Shown here piece after piece: positions 54,761-64,000 of a stretch of DNA of 64,000 bases. The notes under the pieces are model-generated. The model saw only the letters and a program-made list of their open reading frames with translations. It was not told where the DNA came from and searched no databases. Made by a program: the position numbers and the translations under genes. Source of the stretch: Odobenus rosmarus divergens (Eukaryota > Chordata > Mammalia > Carnivora > Odobenidae); assembly GCF_000321225.1 (NCBI RefSeq), contig NW_004450480.1, positions 3,682,770 to 3,746,769 on the forward strand, read 5' to 3'. How positions within the stretch are numbered: the stretch's first letter is position 1; each line of letters starts with the position of its first letter.

Positions 54761-54838
54761 TGTGTCAAACGTGAACGAATCAATCAATCACTCAATCATC
54801 AACTCTCTAGAAAGGATGGTGGTGGTATTCAAGTTCTT

Positions 54839-55043
54839 TTTTATTTTTTATTTTTTTAAAGATTTTATTTATTTGTCAGAGAGAGACACAGCGAAGAGAG
54901 GGAACACAAGCAGGGGGAGTGGGAGAGGGAGAAGCAGGCTTCCCGCAGAGCAGGGAGCCTGATGCGGGGCTCGATCCCAGGACCCTGAGATCATGACCTG
55001 AGCCGAAGACAGACGCTTAACGACTGAGCCACCCAGGCGCCCC
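54839..55043 (-). mobile_element. CAN SINE, first of a same-site pair
   Basis: T-rich start, AAAGATTTTATTTATTTGTC, ACAAGCAGGGGGAGTGGGAG, GAGCAGGGAGCCTGATGCGG, CTCGATCCCAGGACCCTGAG, CTTAACGACTGAGCCACCCA, GGCGCCC. Left duplication TGGTATTCAAGTTCTT at 54823-54838; the right copy is cut to TCAAGTTCTT at 55044-55053. Confidence 0.96.
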
Positions 55044-55053
55044 TCAAGTTCTT

Positions 55054-55243
55054 TTTTTTTTTTTAAAGATTTTATTTATCCATTTGACAGAGAGCACAAG
55101 CAGGGGGAGCGGCAGGCAGAGGGAGAGGGAGAAGCAGACTCCCCACGGAGCAGGGAGCCCGATGCGGGCTCCATCCCAGGACCCTGGGATCATGACCCAA
55201 GCTGAAGGCAGACACCCAACTGACTGAGCCACCCAGGTGCCTC
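55054..55243 (-). mobile_element. CAN SINE, second of a same-site pair
   Basis: T run, AAAGATTTTATTTATCCATT, GAGAGGGAGAAGCAGACTCC, GAGCAGGGAGCCCGATGCGG, ACCCTGGGATCATGACCCAA, CTGACTGAGCCACCCAGGTG. Followed by TGGTATTCAAGTTCTT at 55244-55259. Confidence 0.96.
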
Positions 55244-55334
55244 TGGTATTCAAGTTCTTGATGAAAAGGAAAGGCCACAAGAGGAGAAGGGAAATCTATG
55301 AGTCTATTTTTAGCCAATAAATACTTTCTTTTTG

Positions 55335-55495
55335 ACACATATTTTCCAAACAAAAATGTATTCAGTCCTTACCCTGAGTCAGCTGCAGCTGTGCTGGACA
55401 CTGAGATATATTAGCAAATAAGACAGACACATATCTTGCCCTTTAGGAAATTATAATCTAGCAGAAAAGATAGATCCTAAATAAACAATTCAGGA
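55335..55495 (-). mobile_element. L2 LINE 3' end
   Basis: GCTGTGCTGGACACTGAGAT, TTAGCAAATAAGACAGACAC, CTTGCCCTTTAGGAAATTAT and AATCTAGCAGAAAAGATAGA match a reversed L2 end. Confidence 0.75.
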
Positions 55496-55528
55496 AAACT
55501 TAATGGGAACTAGCCCTAAACCTCTTGT

Positions 55529-56110
55529 AGCAGAGTGAATTTTCCAAAGATGGCTGCACCAATATATATCCCATTCAGTATGCTCTCGCACAATGTAACT
55601 GGTGCTCCTCCATTGATAATAAGGGGCTACCTTCCCTCCTCTGAAAACCAGGTGGACTTCGTAACAGCTTTGACCAACAGAATGTTGTACAAGTAATAGT
55701 GACTTTCGGGTCTATAAAAAGCAACACAATTTCCACCAATTCATCAATCTATGGATCTCTCCCCACTCCCCTCATCTCCCTCTCTCAACTCTTCCTTTGG
55801 AACCCAGCCCTCCATGTTTGTAAGGAAGCCCAGACCACATGGAGAGACCACATATGGATGTTCCAGCCAACAACAAGTCTCAGCCAACAGACAGCATGAA
55901 CCTCTACTCATGTGAATGAGCGAGACCTTAGATGAACCCAGCCTCAAGCCTTTGGCTCCTCCAGCTGAGTCCCTAGACACCACAGAGCAGAAAGAATCCA
56001 TCCTCATTGTGCTCTGTCAAATTCCCAATCCACAGAATCTAGGAGCATAACAAGGGATTGCTTTATGCCACTAGGTTTCGGAGCAATTTTTTCTGCAGCT
56101 ATGGCAACTA
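55529..56110 (+). mobile_element. MLT1-family LTR relic, full length
   Basis: TGTAGCAGAGTGAATTTTCC, AAAGATGGCTGCACCAATAT, CTGAGTCCCTAGACACCACA, GAGCAGAAAGAATCCATCC, TTCCCAATCCACAGAATCTA, TGCCACTAGGTTTCGGAGCA and a GCTATGGCAACTATATCC end follow forward MLT1. Confidence 0.88.
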
Positions 56111-56194
56111 TATCCCTTCTCTAGGCTTACTTGCAGAAAAGAATACTGGGCTAGAAATAAAGAGAGAGTCAAATACACCACGATTTCTGTCTTT

Positions 56195-56335
56195 TAATAG
56201 CTATTGATACTCACTGGCTGTGTGAACTTGGGCATGTCATTTCCCATCTCTGGGTTCTTAGTCTTCCCATGTATAAAGTAAGGGGATGGGGCTGGAGGAT
56301 TTCTAACACCCTAGGAAGCTTGAAAACTCTACTAA
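56195..56335 (+). mobile_element. MIR SINE
   Basis: GATACTCACTGGCTGTGTGA, ACTTGGGCATGTCATTTCCC, ATCTCTGGGTTCTTAGTCTT and CCCATGTATAAAGTAAGGGG match MIR. Confidence 0.85.
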
Positions 56336-56991
56336 TGGAGATGCATTTATGGGATGACCCAATCAAAACCATGTCAACTGATATGGCAAGAGGTGAACGC
56401 TTTAATTGAAATTCCCGATTTTGTTTAAAAATCTTTCTAGAGGGTGAACTCAACTCAAGCCACTAGAAAAACAAAAGGATTCCTCTAATGTATAATTCAT
56501 GAAAGAAGAGTGGGTTTGACCCAGCAGGTCATTTGGAATAAAAATGCCATAAAAATAAAATATGTTATCCCTCCCCTTCTGCCTCCCTCATCCCTTACAC
56601 TAGCTAATGGAGGGGAAAGAGTGAATTAAACTGGAGTTCAGGTCAAAGGTTTAGTTGATTCATTCCAGAATGGTCATTCCCTCCAGCAGCCTCTCCAGTA
56701 ACAGACAAACACTGCAGATGTTGAGGCAGGGTGGTCCCCACCCCAGGGCCCCTCGTCCTGAGTGATAAGGCCTCTCCTCCTTCCCTGGGGGAGATGACCT
56801 CACCTTCTAATGGACTGCCCAATTAGGAAGCACATGAGACTGTTAAGAAGACACCCTGTCCGCTTCAAAAGCTTTGGGGAAATTCCCCAAGGGGCCAACC
56901 TGTTTCACAGAGCAAAGGGAAGAAAAGTAGACAGCCTGTAATTAGTATAATAACCTGTTCGGATTCCACCTGCCTGTGATTTCCCCAGCTT
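56336..56991. other. Repeat-free; kappaB-like palindrome
   Basis: Unassigned. TTGGGGAAATTCCCCAA (56874-56890) is a perfect odd-length palindrome containing GGGAAATTCC, a consensus NF-kappaB-type site. CCCAATTAGG and CTGTAATTAGTA also lie here. Confidence 0.45.
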
Positions 56992-57120
56992 GTTCATCCA
57001 TTCATGTATTCATTCACTCAGGCAACAAATATTTACAGAGCAGCTGGGATGTGCAAGCCCCGGTGATACGACAGGTCCCCCAGATGGAGCTAACGATTTG
57101 TGTGCAAGCGATTGATTAAG
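56992..57120 (-). mobile_element. L2 LINE 3' end
   Basis: TCATCCATTCATGTATTCAT, TCAGGCAACAAATATTTACA and CAGATGGAGCTAACGATTTG match a reversed L2 end. Confidence 0.75.
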
Positions 57121-57865
57121 GAAGTGCTCCCAGGGGCATCTGGTGGTGAGATGGGGGGAGGGCGGGACAGGGAAGAAGAAGATGCCAAGTGAAGGTTGAT
57201 TTCAAGCAAGTCCAAGCCTCGGCCTGATCCTGTAGGGAGCTCTGGAGTGAAAAGTACACCTCAGGATTTGTCCCAATTCAAAGCCAAGGAGCTGGGCTTT
57301 CACACCTCTGCATCTGTTATTGGTACGGGCTGTTCCCTTAGGAACAGAAATCCCAGGCAATCTGGTGCTCTGCGTGCGCAGGCAAGTGGCTACAATAAAT
57401 AGCCTGTGGACAGTCCTTCGAAAGAAGTCACAGGTGCAGGCCAGTAGAACGGAAACACCGCAGAAGCCAAGAGCAGACATTTTCCACTCTGCCATCCCCA
57501 ATACATCAGCAATATCTCACCTCATAGTTGCAAGATGGTTATGGCAGCTCCGAACTTCCCACCCGCTCACAACAATACCCAAAAGCAAGAAGGGGTGGGG
57601 AAGAAGCTAGTCCCCCTACAGATGTGACTTGTCAGAGGAAGGAAGATTTCTCCTGGAAGCCTCCAACTTGGCATCATGTTTTATTGGCCAGAAGTGGGTC
57701 AGCGCACACTTAAACCAATCACTGCCAGGAGGACAGGATTACTGTAAATGGTTGTCTGGATTGAGGAGGGGTCATTTTCCTGAGCATCTTGCCCACCTGC
57801 TTGATATCTGAAGGGTTTATGTTAGCAAGGAAGGATGAGGGAATGGCTTTGGGGTGGAGGATGAG

Positions 57866-57866
<1 letters not shown>
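57121..57866. other. No gene or repeat recognised
   Basis: Unassigned. Short overlapping frames only. Confidence 0.4.

Positions 57867-57907
<41 letters not shown>
57867..57907. repeat. (TG)n microsatellite
   Basis: About 20 uninterrupted TG units, adjoining the LTR-like relic. Confidence 0.97.
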
Positions 57908-58299
57908 TATTAGCCAATCAGAAAGCACCAAGCTCTTAGGACTCAGTGATTGGTTCACAGGTGGGCATATTATTCAAGCCAAGCCAATTGGAGTTAATCC
58001 TGAGAATACTGCTTTGGTCACCAGGAAAGGGGTGCTTACTCCCTGAAAACATCCTAGGCCAGAGTTGTGACAGCCGTCTTGGCATCATGAGGAGGCTGAA
58101 AATAAAACCATCCCAAGGAGGAAAATGAAGTGGAATAAAGAGGGGTGGAGAGATCAAATATGGACTCAGAACCCCTGAATCCAAGCTTTCCCAAAGCCAG
58201 CTCTAAACTTGGGCAGAAAAAAAAAATGTCCCTTTTGCTTAATCCAGGTTGGGTTGGGTCTTCTGCTCTCTGCAACCAGAAGATTCCCAAGTGATACAG
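57908..58299 (+). mobile_element. LTR-like relic with three CCAAT boxes
   Basis: TAGCCAATCAGAAAGCACCA, GTGATTGGTTCACAGGTGGG, CAAGCCAATTGGAGTTAATC, CCCTTTTGCTTAATCCAGGT, TTGGGTTGGGTCTTCTGC, CTCTGCAACCAGAAGATTCC and an AAGTGATACAG end match a mammalian LTR-type repeat I cannot name. CCAAT/ATTGG cores start at 57914, 57949 and 57984, exactly 35 bases apart. Confidence 0.6.
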
Positions 58300-58510
58300 G
58301 TGGCGAGCAAGGCAGACCCACGCTATGCCTTCATGGAGTTTGAAGTCAAATGGGGGAGGCAGGTGCTGAACGAAAAGTTAAAAGGGTTAAAAAGGTCAAG
58401 TGCAGAGGACTGGCAGACTACATGAGATGGAGGCGCCAGTCTGGTCTAGAGTCAGAGGAGGCCCCTTGGGGTGGTGTGGCTCAAGCTGAGATGGGAAAGG
58501 AAATGGCTAT
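58300..58510 (-). mobile_element. L2 LINE fragment
   Basis: TGCCTTCATGGAGTTTGAAG, TCAAATGGGGGAGGCAGGTG and GGGTAAAGGGTT-like spacing recall reversed L2 upstream of its 3' end. Confidence 0.55.
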
Positions 58511-59024
58511 GTTTTCCAAGTGGACTCCTCCACTACCCCTTGACTTCCCAGACAGAGCAGGGAGCAGGCACTCACTTGGGGAGCTCGTGGATTTCCTTTC
58601 TCTCTGACACACTCCTTACTCTTTCATCCATTCTTTCAGTACACTAATTTGTTCAAAAGCTGCCAAGAACAATCAGGGTTTTTGGTTTTTTGGTTGTTGT
58701 TTGTTTGTTTTTCCTGTACTCCTATAAAAAGCCTTTAGTTCTGGAGAAGCACTGTGATTTCTTTCATGTTCAGGAGTGTTTTCTTTTTAATTCCTTCATT
58801 CCCTGTGTAAATTGGAGCAGTCAAGTCAGGTCTTGAGGTGGGGGGGGATATAAAGAATTCTCAGCCCAGTGCAGATCATCAGTACAGCCGAGAGATGTTG
58901 TATGTAGGGGAAACCTTCCAGGAAATGTAGAACTAACACCTCCTCAGAGAGAAAAAAAACACTCTCTGCTCTCTCCTAATCTGGCCCAGGGATGTTTGTT
59001 CTGTGGCATCATTCACTGACTCAG
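58511..59024. other. No gene or repeat recognised
   Basis: Unassigned. A GTTT tandem run lies at 58697-58711. Confidence 0.4.
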
Positions 59025-59165
59025 AGGGAGAAAAACTCTAGGTTCAAATGTCCCAGTGCCACAGTCTCTTCCTCGCTATGTGGTCTCAAGCAAGGCTCTG
59101 AGCCTCAGCTTCCTAATCTGTGAAATGAGAATAATAAAATCTGACAGATTTTAATAACATCTGCC
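59025..59165 (+). mobile_element. MIR SINE
   Basis: CTATGTGGTCTCAAGCAAGG, GAGCCTCAGCTTCCTAATCT and GTGAAATGAGAATAATAAAA match MIR. Confidence 0.88.
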
Positions 59166-60230
59166 TGACTGAACAACCTCAGAGCACCCAGGGGAGCACC
59201 AGAGGTGATACAGTCAGTGAATATGCCAACAGGCATGTTCTATCAAGTCATGACCTGGGATGGCACACCTTTGCTCAACAGTGGCCCCCAGGCCCCAAGC
59301 AAAGGGACCGATTCTCCTCATGCTCTCTGCTGACCCCACTGCCCATGCCCTGATCTGTGTAAAGCACCACAGCTTCCATAGCAGGCGCTGGGCAAACATG
59401 GCTGAGTGGAAGGGTCATTGCTGTGGTTCACCCCCTCAGGTTGGGAAGACTTGCCTTTCGGGGCCATCATTTCCACTGCTTGAAGCTGATTTGCTCCTTT
59501 GGGGCAACTCAGCCACCAGAACCTTCACCTTGATTTCAGAATGGAGGAGCTGGGGCAGATGCTTGGTGCTTCACCATCCACTTTGTAATATATTCGAACC
59601 GCGTCTGAAGGCCAGCTCCGTTCATGTGATGTGAGTGGGGCCTCTGGAACTGTGCCATTCAGCTTAGGGCTGCTACTTGAACACAGCCACTCTGCCAAGC
59701 TTTGCAAACACCGTTTGAGCCAGTGGGCATTTTAACCCATCGGGACAACCTCAAGGAGCCACACTAGGTCGGTCTTTAAAAAGTAGGAGTCAGGAAACCA
59801 AGTCTGAGGGCCCACAGGCAATCTTGGCCTCCACTCTCCAGGCATCCCTGACTTTCTAAATGGTGTTTCCAGGGTTGTTTCAGAATCCCCACAGAGAGGG
59901 ACGGCGTCCAGGTGGGCCCTGCCTACACAGCCACCTCCACATCCTAACTTCAGGGAGAGCAGCCCAACTCCTCCACATTTTAGAAGTGGGATTCTAAATA
60001 AGGATGTGTTTGAAAGAAAGGAAATAAAAGAGGAAGCTGGGTGGATGATTAGGCTAGTGGGTTGTTAAAGCTCGTCTACTTTTTATGTTTGATGACTCCC
60101 CCGTAGCCGAGAACCTCCGACTGACATTTTTGTTCTAATGACTTCAAGGAGAGAAAGTCCTTTCACGGCTGAGATAGGGTAAATGGATCAGCTGTCTTTT
60201 AATCCCAAACAATGCAGGTGGTTCTGAGGT
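59166..60230. other. No gene or repeat recognised
   Basis: About 1 kb unassigned. The 124-codon frame at 59260-59634 has no domain signature. Confidence 0.4.
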
Positions 60231-60464
60231 AAAAGACTCTTCAGAGCGGGGGCACCTGGGTGGCGCAGTCAGTTAAGCAGCCGACTCTCAGTTTCAGCCC
60301 AGGTCGTGATCTCAGGGTGGTGAGATGGAGCCCCGCGTCTGGCTCTGTGCTCAGCACTCGGCCGGAGTCCGCTTGAGACTCCCTCTCCCTCTACCCTACC
60401 CCCACTCTCTTTCTCTCTCTAAAATAAATAAATAAATCTTTACCCAAAAAAGATTCTTCAGAGC
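60231..60464 (+). mobile_element. CAN SINE with target duplication
   Basis: Body 60249-60447: GGGCACCTGGGTGGCGCAG head, GTCAGTTAAGCAGCCGACTC, GGTCGTGATCTCAGGGTGGT, GAGATGGAGCCCC, CT-rich part, AAATAAATAAATAAATC tail. Duplications AAAAGACTCTTCAGAGC (60231-60247) and AAAAGATTCTTCAGAGC (60448-60464), one mismatch. Confidence 0.97.
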
Positions 60465-60565
60465 AGCGGTACTTCACTTTAGTGTGCACCCAGATCCCTT
60501 GGCAGCTTATTAAAAATCCAGATTCCTGAACTCCCACGTTCCCAGGGTAGTGACTTTGAGTTGGG
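60463..60565 (+). mobile_element. hAT-Charlie (MER5-like) fragment
   Basis: GCAGCGGTACTTCACTTTAG, TGTGCACCCAGATCCCTTGG, CAGCTTATTAAAAATCCAGA and TTCCTGAACTCCCACG match the left half of a MER5-type element; the SINE sits at its edge. Confidence 0.75.
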
Positions 60566-60589
60566 GCCTGGGGACAAGAACAGGGCCTG

Positions 60590-60785
60590 GTGTCCCCTCT
60601 GCCACCTACAACTTTGCAACTGAGACCATCAGTTAATCCTCTGTGCCTCGGCCTTCTCATCAGGGAAGTGGGTATAATGGTGTACGTACTGTAGGGTTTG
60701 TGAGGATAAAATGGGTTAGTGAGTATAAAGCACCTAGAACAGTGGCCAGCACACAATATGTGTTCAATAAATGTGACCTATTATC
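60590..60785 (+). mobile_element. MIR SINE
   Basis: TTAATCCTCTGTGCCTCGGC, CTTCTCATCAGGGAAGTGGG, GTTTGTGAGGATAAAATGGG, AACAGTGGCCAGCACACAAT and GTGTTCAATAAATGTGACCT follow MIR order. Confidence 0.92.
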
Positions 60786-61164
60786 GATATCAGGGTGGAG
60801 TCCAGGAAGCTCTGGGTGACGGACAAGCAACCCTGGGTGATTTGGAAACAGATCCACAGGCCACACACTGAGGACCGAGGATCTACAAACACGTGGACCA
60901 GCCTTCCTCACCTGCAGGCCACTCCTTTCCCTTTGGTAAGAAACAAGGAGTATGACACTTGAGTGCCACCAAGCCATCTGTGTGTCTGAAGAGGCAGCAG
61001 CTATTTCCCCCTCAAATGGAAATAGCTTGTTATTCCAATTAGATGTGTAAAACATGCTAATTACCCACCCCCAAATCAGAAAGGTCATGGATGGAAAGAA
61101 AAAAAAACTATAAATAATCCCCAAACCCAGAGAAAATAACTAATAATGTGTTGTTTCTATGCCT
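60786..61164. other. No gene or repeat recognised
   Basis: Unassigned. Includes TAAT-type cores (CCAATTAGATG, GCTAATTACCC at 61037-61066). Confidence 0.4.
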
Positions 61165-61189
61165 ACACACACACACACACACACACACA
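61165..61189. repeat. (CA)n microsatellite
   Basis: About 12 CA units followed by a T run. Confidence 0.95.
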
Positions 61190-61390
61190 GATTTTTTTTA
61201 CCATAATCACCGTTTTCCCTTTAATAGTGCGACAGGAACATCTTGCCATGTGAATAAACATAGCCCTGTAACATTCATTTTAATGCTACTCAGTAGTCCA
61301 AAATATGGACATAATGTTATCCAGCCAAACCCTAATCGTCAGACATTCAGGTTATTTCCTTCCTGGCTGATGATCAATTGTGGGAATATT
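61190..61390 (-). mobile_element. L1-like LINE fragment
   Basis: GAACATCTTGCCATGTGAAT, TTAATGCTACTCAGTAGTCC, AAAATATGGACATAATGTTA, CAGACATTCAGGTTATTTCC resemble antisense L1 UTR sequence. Confidence 0.6.
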
Positions 61391-61524
61391 CCAGTTGCCT
61401 GTTCCTGTGGGGTCCTGCGCTTTTCCCTCAGTGATGGCAGGCCCGGGTAGGGTTTGCTGTGTCAGCCTCACCTGCAGGGCTGAATCTCAGAGACCAAATG
61501 GTCACAGAGTTTACACTCCCAAGG

Positions 61525-61705
61525 CAGATCCGCAGGCTTCAAATCCAGCTCCACTAATTAGCTCATTAACTGCCAAAGGCCTCAGTCTCCTATCTGTAAA
61601 ATGGGGACCCTGAGCAGGGTCTGAGGGAATGCGTGAAGTCTCAGCAGGATGCCTGGCACCTGTTAAGGCTCAGTCACTTACCAAATATTTAGTGAACGGA
61701 AGTGT
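61525..61705 (+). mobile_element. MIR SINE
   Basis: GGCTTCAAATCCAGCTCCAC, AAAGGCCTCAGTCTCCTATC, TGTAAAATGGGGACCCTGAG, CAGGATGCCTGGCACCTGTT match MIR. Confidence 0.9.
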
Positions 61706-61830
61706 AACTAAATATCTTTGCACGTTAGTCAAAATTCAGGGTAAGTTCCGAAGGTCGAAAGGGCTACACTTTTTAAAGACTTACTTCATACTATCAAATT
61801 GGCCTCCAGAAACGCCATACCACCCACAAA
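61706..61830 (-). mobile_element. L1-like fragment
   Basis: CTATCAAATTGGCCTCCAGA, AACGCCATACCACCCACAAA recall an antisense L1 segment (CCAAATTGCTCTCCAGAAAGG); perhaps a continuation of 61190 interrupted by the MIR or a separate piece. Confidence 0.45.
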
Positions 61831-62924
61831 ATAGAAGAATTCTTGTTTCTCTTGGCCCTCACAAACACAGTTAGGCACTTTCTGAGCTAATCTGTCCCGC
61901 CATTGGTGAGCAGGGCCTGGAACTGTCAAAGCAATTCCCTGAGGCCACAAAGGTGAGGCTCTGGAGTCCCATCTCTGTAAGGAAGAGCGAGACGGCTGGT
62001 GTCCCATCGGGGCAGGGAAGCGTCCACCCTCTCTCACTCTGTGACTAAACCCCATTAACCTTGCCTGGACACCAGAGTCACGTCTGCCAAAATATGTCAG
62101 CGGAATATTCAGCATCTCTATCCCGGACCCTGCAGAGGCCGCCCCCGTCCCCAGCCTGCTCTGTCTCTCGGTGAATCTGGAACCGAGCGAGGACCGTGGT
62201 CCAGAAGCGATGCTCCCTCGGGTCTCCCGGCGCTGCAGCCCAGGCCTCCTTCCACGGCCTCCCTCCTCCCTCAGCTGTGACCAGCTGTCTGTTTTTCAGC
62301 CGCCAATGGCTAATTCCAGGATTACCCTTTCTAAGTTGATGAAATGTAATATCCACAGTGTAAAAGCTTTAGACTTGCTCCCAGCAGTGAAGCATGGGGC
62401 ATTTCTCCAGGGGCTATAGATCGCGTTTAGACCATGGTGAGCATGGTCTGCACTGCTAAACCCTTTCATGACACACGGCCCTGTGAAAGCGAGGAAAATT
62501 TCTGGCCAAGAGGGATGAACTTTATTACGACATGTTCTTGGTTCCCGAGGAATTGAAGAATCTGCTCTGGGTCACGTTCTCTAAAAGTGTGGAGAAGGGG
62601 CAGGGGGGGAATTTCTTCCAGGTGGTATGACATTCTCTCCCCAAAGTTTTACCCTCAGAAAACACTTAGGAAAGGGGATTTGAGGAACATAGAAAATGAG
62701 CATTTTCAAAAGAGGGAGCTATTTTTCATTTTCTACGGGGACTTGACACCTATCAGGAAACAACTTCAACCCACAGAAAGACCTTGTTTAAGGCCGTTTT
62801 TTAAATTTCTTCCTCTGCTAAAGAACAATGACATTTTCCCCAGATTGTTAAAACAACAATAACAACACAGGCATTCAGAGAGATCTAAGAAAAAGAATAT
62901 TAGTAACAAAAATAATAACAATAA
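61831..62924. other. Repeat-free; possible conserved element 62280-62560
   Basis: No gene or repeat family seen. 62280-62560 is unusually clean of repeats, with GCCAATGGCTAATTCCAGGA, GGGGCTATAGATCGCGTTTA and TTTATTACGACATGTTCTTG. Moderate CpG at 62115-62260. Confidence 0.4.
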
Positions 62925-63095
62925 TGACAGCCATCATTCATGAAGCACCTAACATTTTTAGGTAGTTCACTATCCTGTTCACCTTCATGAAACCTCTGTA
63001 GAGCTATCGCCCTAAAATGAAGGCTACGTTACCCATATTTTATAGATAAGGAAACCAAGCTTAAAGAGGCAAAACAATTTGATCAACGTTAGCTA
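62925..63095 (-). mobile_element. MIR SINE
   Basis: TTCATGAAGCACCTAACATT, ACCCATATTTTATAGATAAG, GAAACCAAGCTTAAAGAGGC match MIR. Confidence 0.85.
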
Positions 63096-63099
63096 TTGT

Positions 63100-63740
63100 G
63101 TAACCTTTTATTAAAGTATACATTTTGGGAAGAAAAGCATACATTATATAAGGGTACACATTACCAGCTGGATAGATTTCACCAGATGAACACATCCATG
63201 GGACCAGTAGCTCAGCCCCAGATCTCAAGACACAGACCATCCTGATCAGCCCCCCAGGAGCTCCTCTCCTGTTCCTGCCACACACTCACCCCCAAGGGCA
63301 ACCACTGCTCTGACTTACACCATAAACTCACTTTGCCTGCTCTCAAATGCGCATAAATGGAATCGTGCTGTACTTACTGCTCTGTCCATAATTCATGTCC
63401 TGTGGCACTGTGTCTGTGGGATTCACCCATGTTGCTGCATGTGGTTCTAGTGCGTTCATCCTAGGAGCAGCATGATACTCCATGGTGTGGATATCTGTTC
63501 CGTAGCCAAACATTTGGGTGGTTGCCAGTTGGCGGCTCTTACAAATGGTGCAGCTACGAGCATTCCTGAGCGTGTCTTCTGGTGCACGTGCGTGTGCACA
63601 TATCCATTTCTGTTTTCCAAACTGACTAGACTCATTTATACTCCCCCCCACAGTGTAGGAGAGTTCCAGGTGATTTACTGCCTCAATGAGACTGGGGATT
63701 AGCTCTTGTTTTTGTTCTAGACATTCTGCTGGGTGGATGT
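63100..63740 (-). mobile_element. L1M-family LINE fragment
   Basis: GGGCAACCACTGCTCTGACT, GCGCATAAATGGAATCGTGC, GGATTCACCCATGTTGCTGC, ATGATACTCCATGGTGTGGA, CAAACATTTGGGTGGTTGCC and TTTATACTCCCCCCCACAGT follow antisense L1M order, the same region as at 3872. Confidence 0.85.
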
Positions 63741-63789
63741 CAGATAACTTTTAGGGACAGGGGCAGAGCATCAGACCCAAACATTTCTA

Positions 63790-63865
63790 GAACCATGCCT
63801 AGCCTGGTGCTGGGGACTTGGACGGTGCTGAAGGGATAGCTGTTGAATTAATGAATGACCCCAAA
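63790..63865 (+). mobile_element. L2 3' end fragment
   Basis: GAACCATGCCTAGCCTGGTG, CTGGGGACTTGGACGGTGCT and GCTGTTGAATTAATGAATGA resemble the L2 end. Confidence 0.55.
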
Positions 63866-63877
63866 ATGCTCATGGTG

Positions 63878-64000
63878 GGTTTTTTTTATAAGTTTTTATA
63901 AGATTTTATTTATTTACTTTTGCAAGAAGGAGAGAGAGAGCATGCGCGCAAGCACACAAGCGGGGGTGGGGGCAGAGGGAGAAGGAGAAGCAGGCTCCCC
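63878..64000 (-). mobile_element. CAN SINE, cut by the window end
   Basis: T run, TTATAAGATTTTATTTATTT, a GA-rich stretch, a CATGCGCGCAAGCACACAAG variant, GAGGGAGAAGGAGAAGCAGG and CTCCCC. The A/B-box half lies past the edge. Confidence 0.92.

Noticed and set aside
1..64000. A novel multi-gene system
   Set aside because: No cluster of coding frames, shared promoters or operon-like layout; content is typical mammalian non-coding DNA.

Overview
This window looks like ordinary nuclear DNA of a placental mammal, very probably a carnivore of the dog-like suborder and most likely its arctoid branch (bears, seals, mustelids). The main evidence is at least eight tRNA-derived CAN SINEs. Their body form (GGGCGCCTGGGTGGCTCAG start, CT-rich stretch, AATAAATAAAATCTTT tail) matches arctoid copies better than dog or cat ones. 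Older mammal-wide MIR, L2, L1M, MLT1/MST and hAT-Charlie relics fill much of the rest. I saw no convincing protein-coding exon, RNA gene or processed gene copy. Open frames of 60-182 codons are what chance gives, or they lie in repeats, so the window reads as intergenic or deep intronic.

Layout. 1-15 kb: MIRs, antisense L1 pieces, an L2 piece, a 58-bp minisatellite (5587-5945) and six MLT1/MST LTR relics or parts. 15.8-17.8 kb: a 2-kb 5'-truncated L1 with part of ORF2 and its 3' UTR. 18-29 kb: L2 bodies, MIRs, two L2s each split by an MLT1 LTR, a split L1, and a TAAT-rich repeat-free stretch (26.1-26.5 kb). 29-42 kb: a CAT/CAC triplet tract, hAT relics, one single and one paired CAN SINE, and MLT1s. 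42-50 kb: LTR relics, a CTTC microsatellite, a GC-rich patch with a 20-C run, and an MLT1. 50-56 kb: a three-deep nest, a purine-rich tract followed by a CpG cluster, a 1-kb L2 body, a second SINE pair, and an MLT1. 56-64 kb: a palindromic kappaB-like site, a TG repeat next to a relic with three evenly spaced CCAAT boxes, a SINE, MIRs and antisense L1.

There is no set of genes to link. The interest lies in the insertion history (shared target duplications, splits and nests) and in a few repeat-free or composition-biased stretches that could be regulatory. Family names rest on my recognition of consensus motifs, not on a search; edges of old elements are good to about 10-40 bases.
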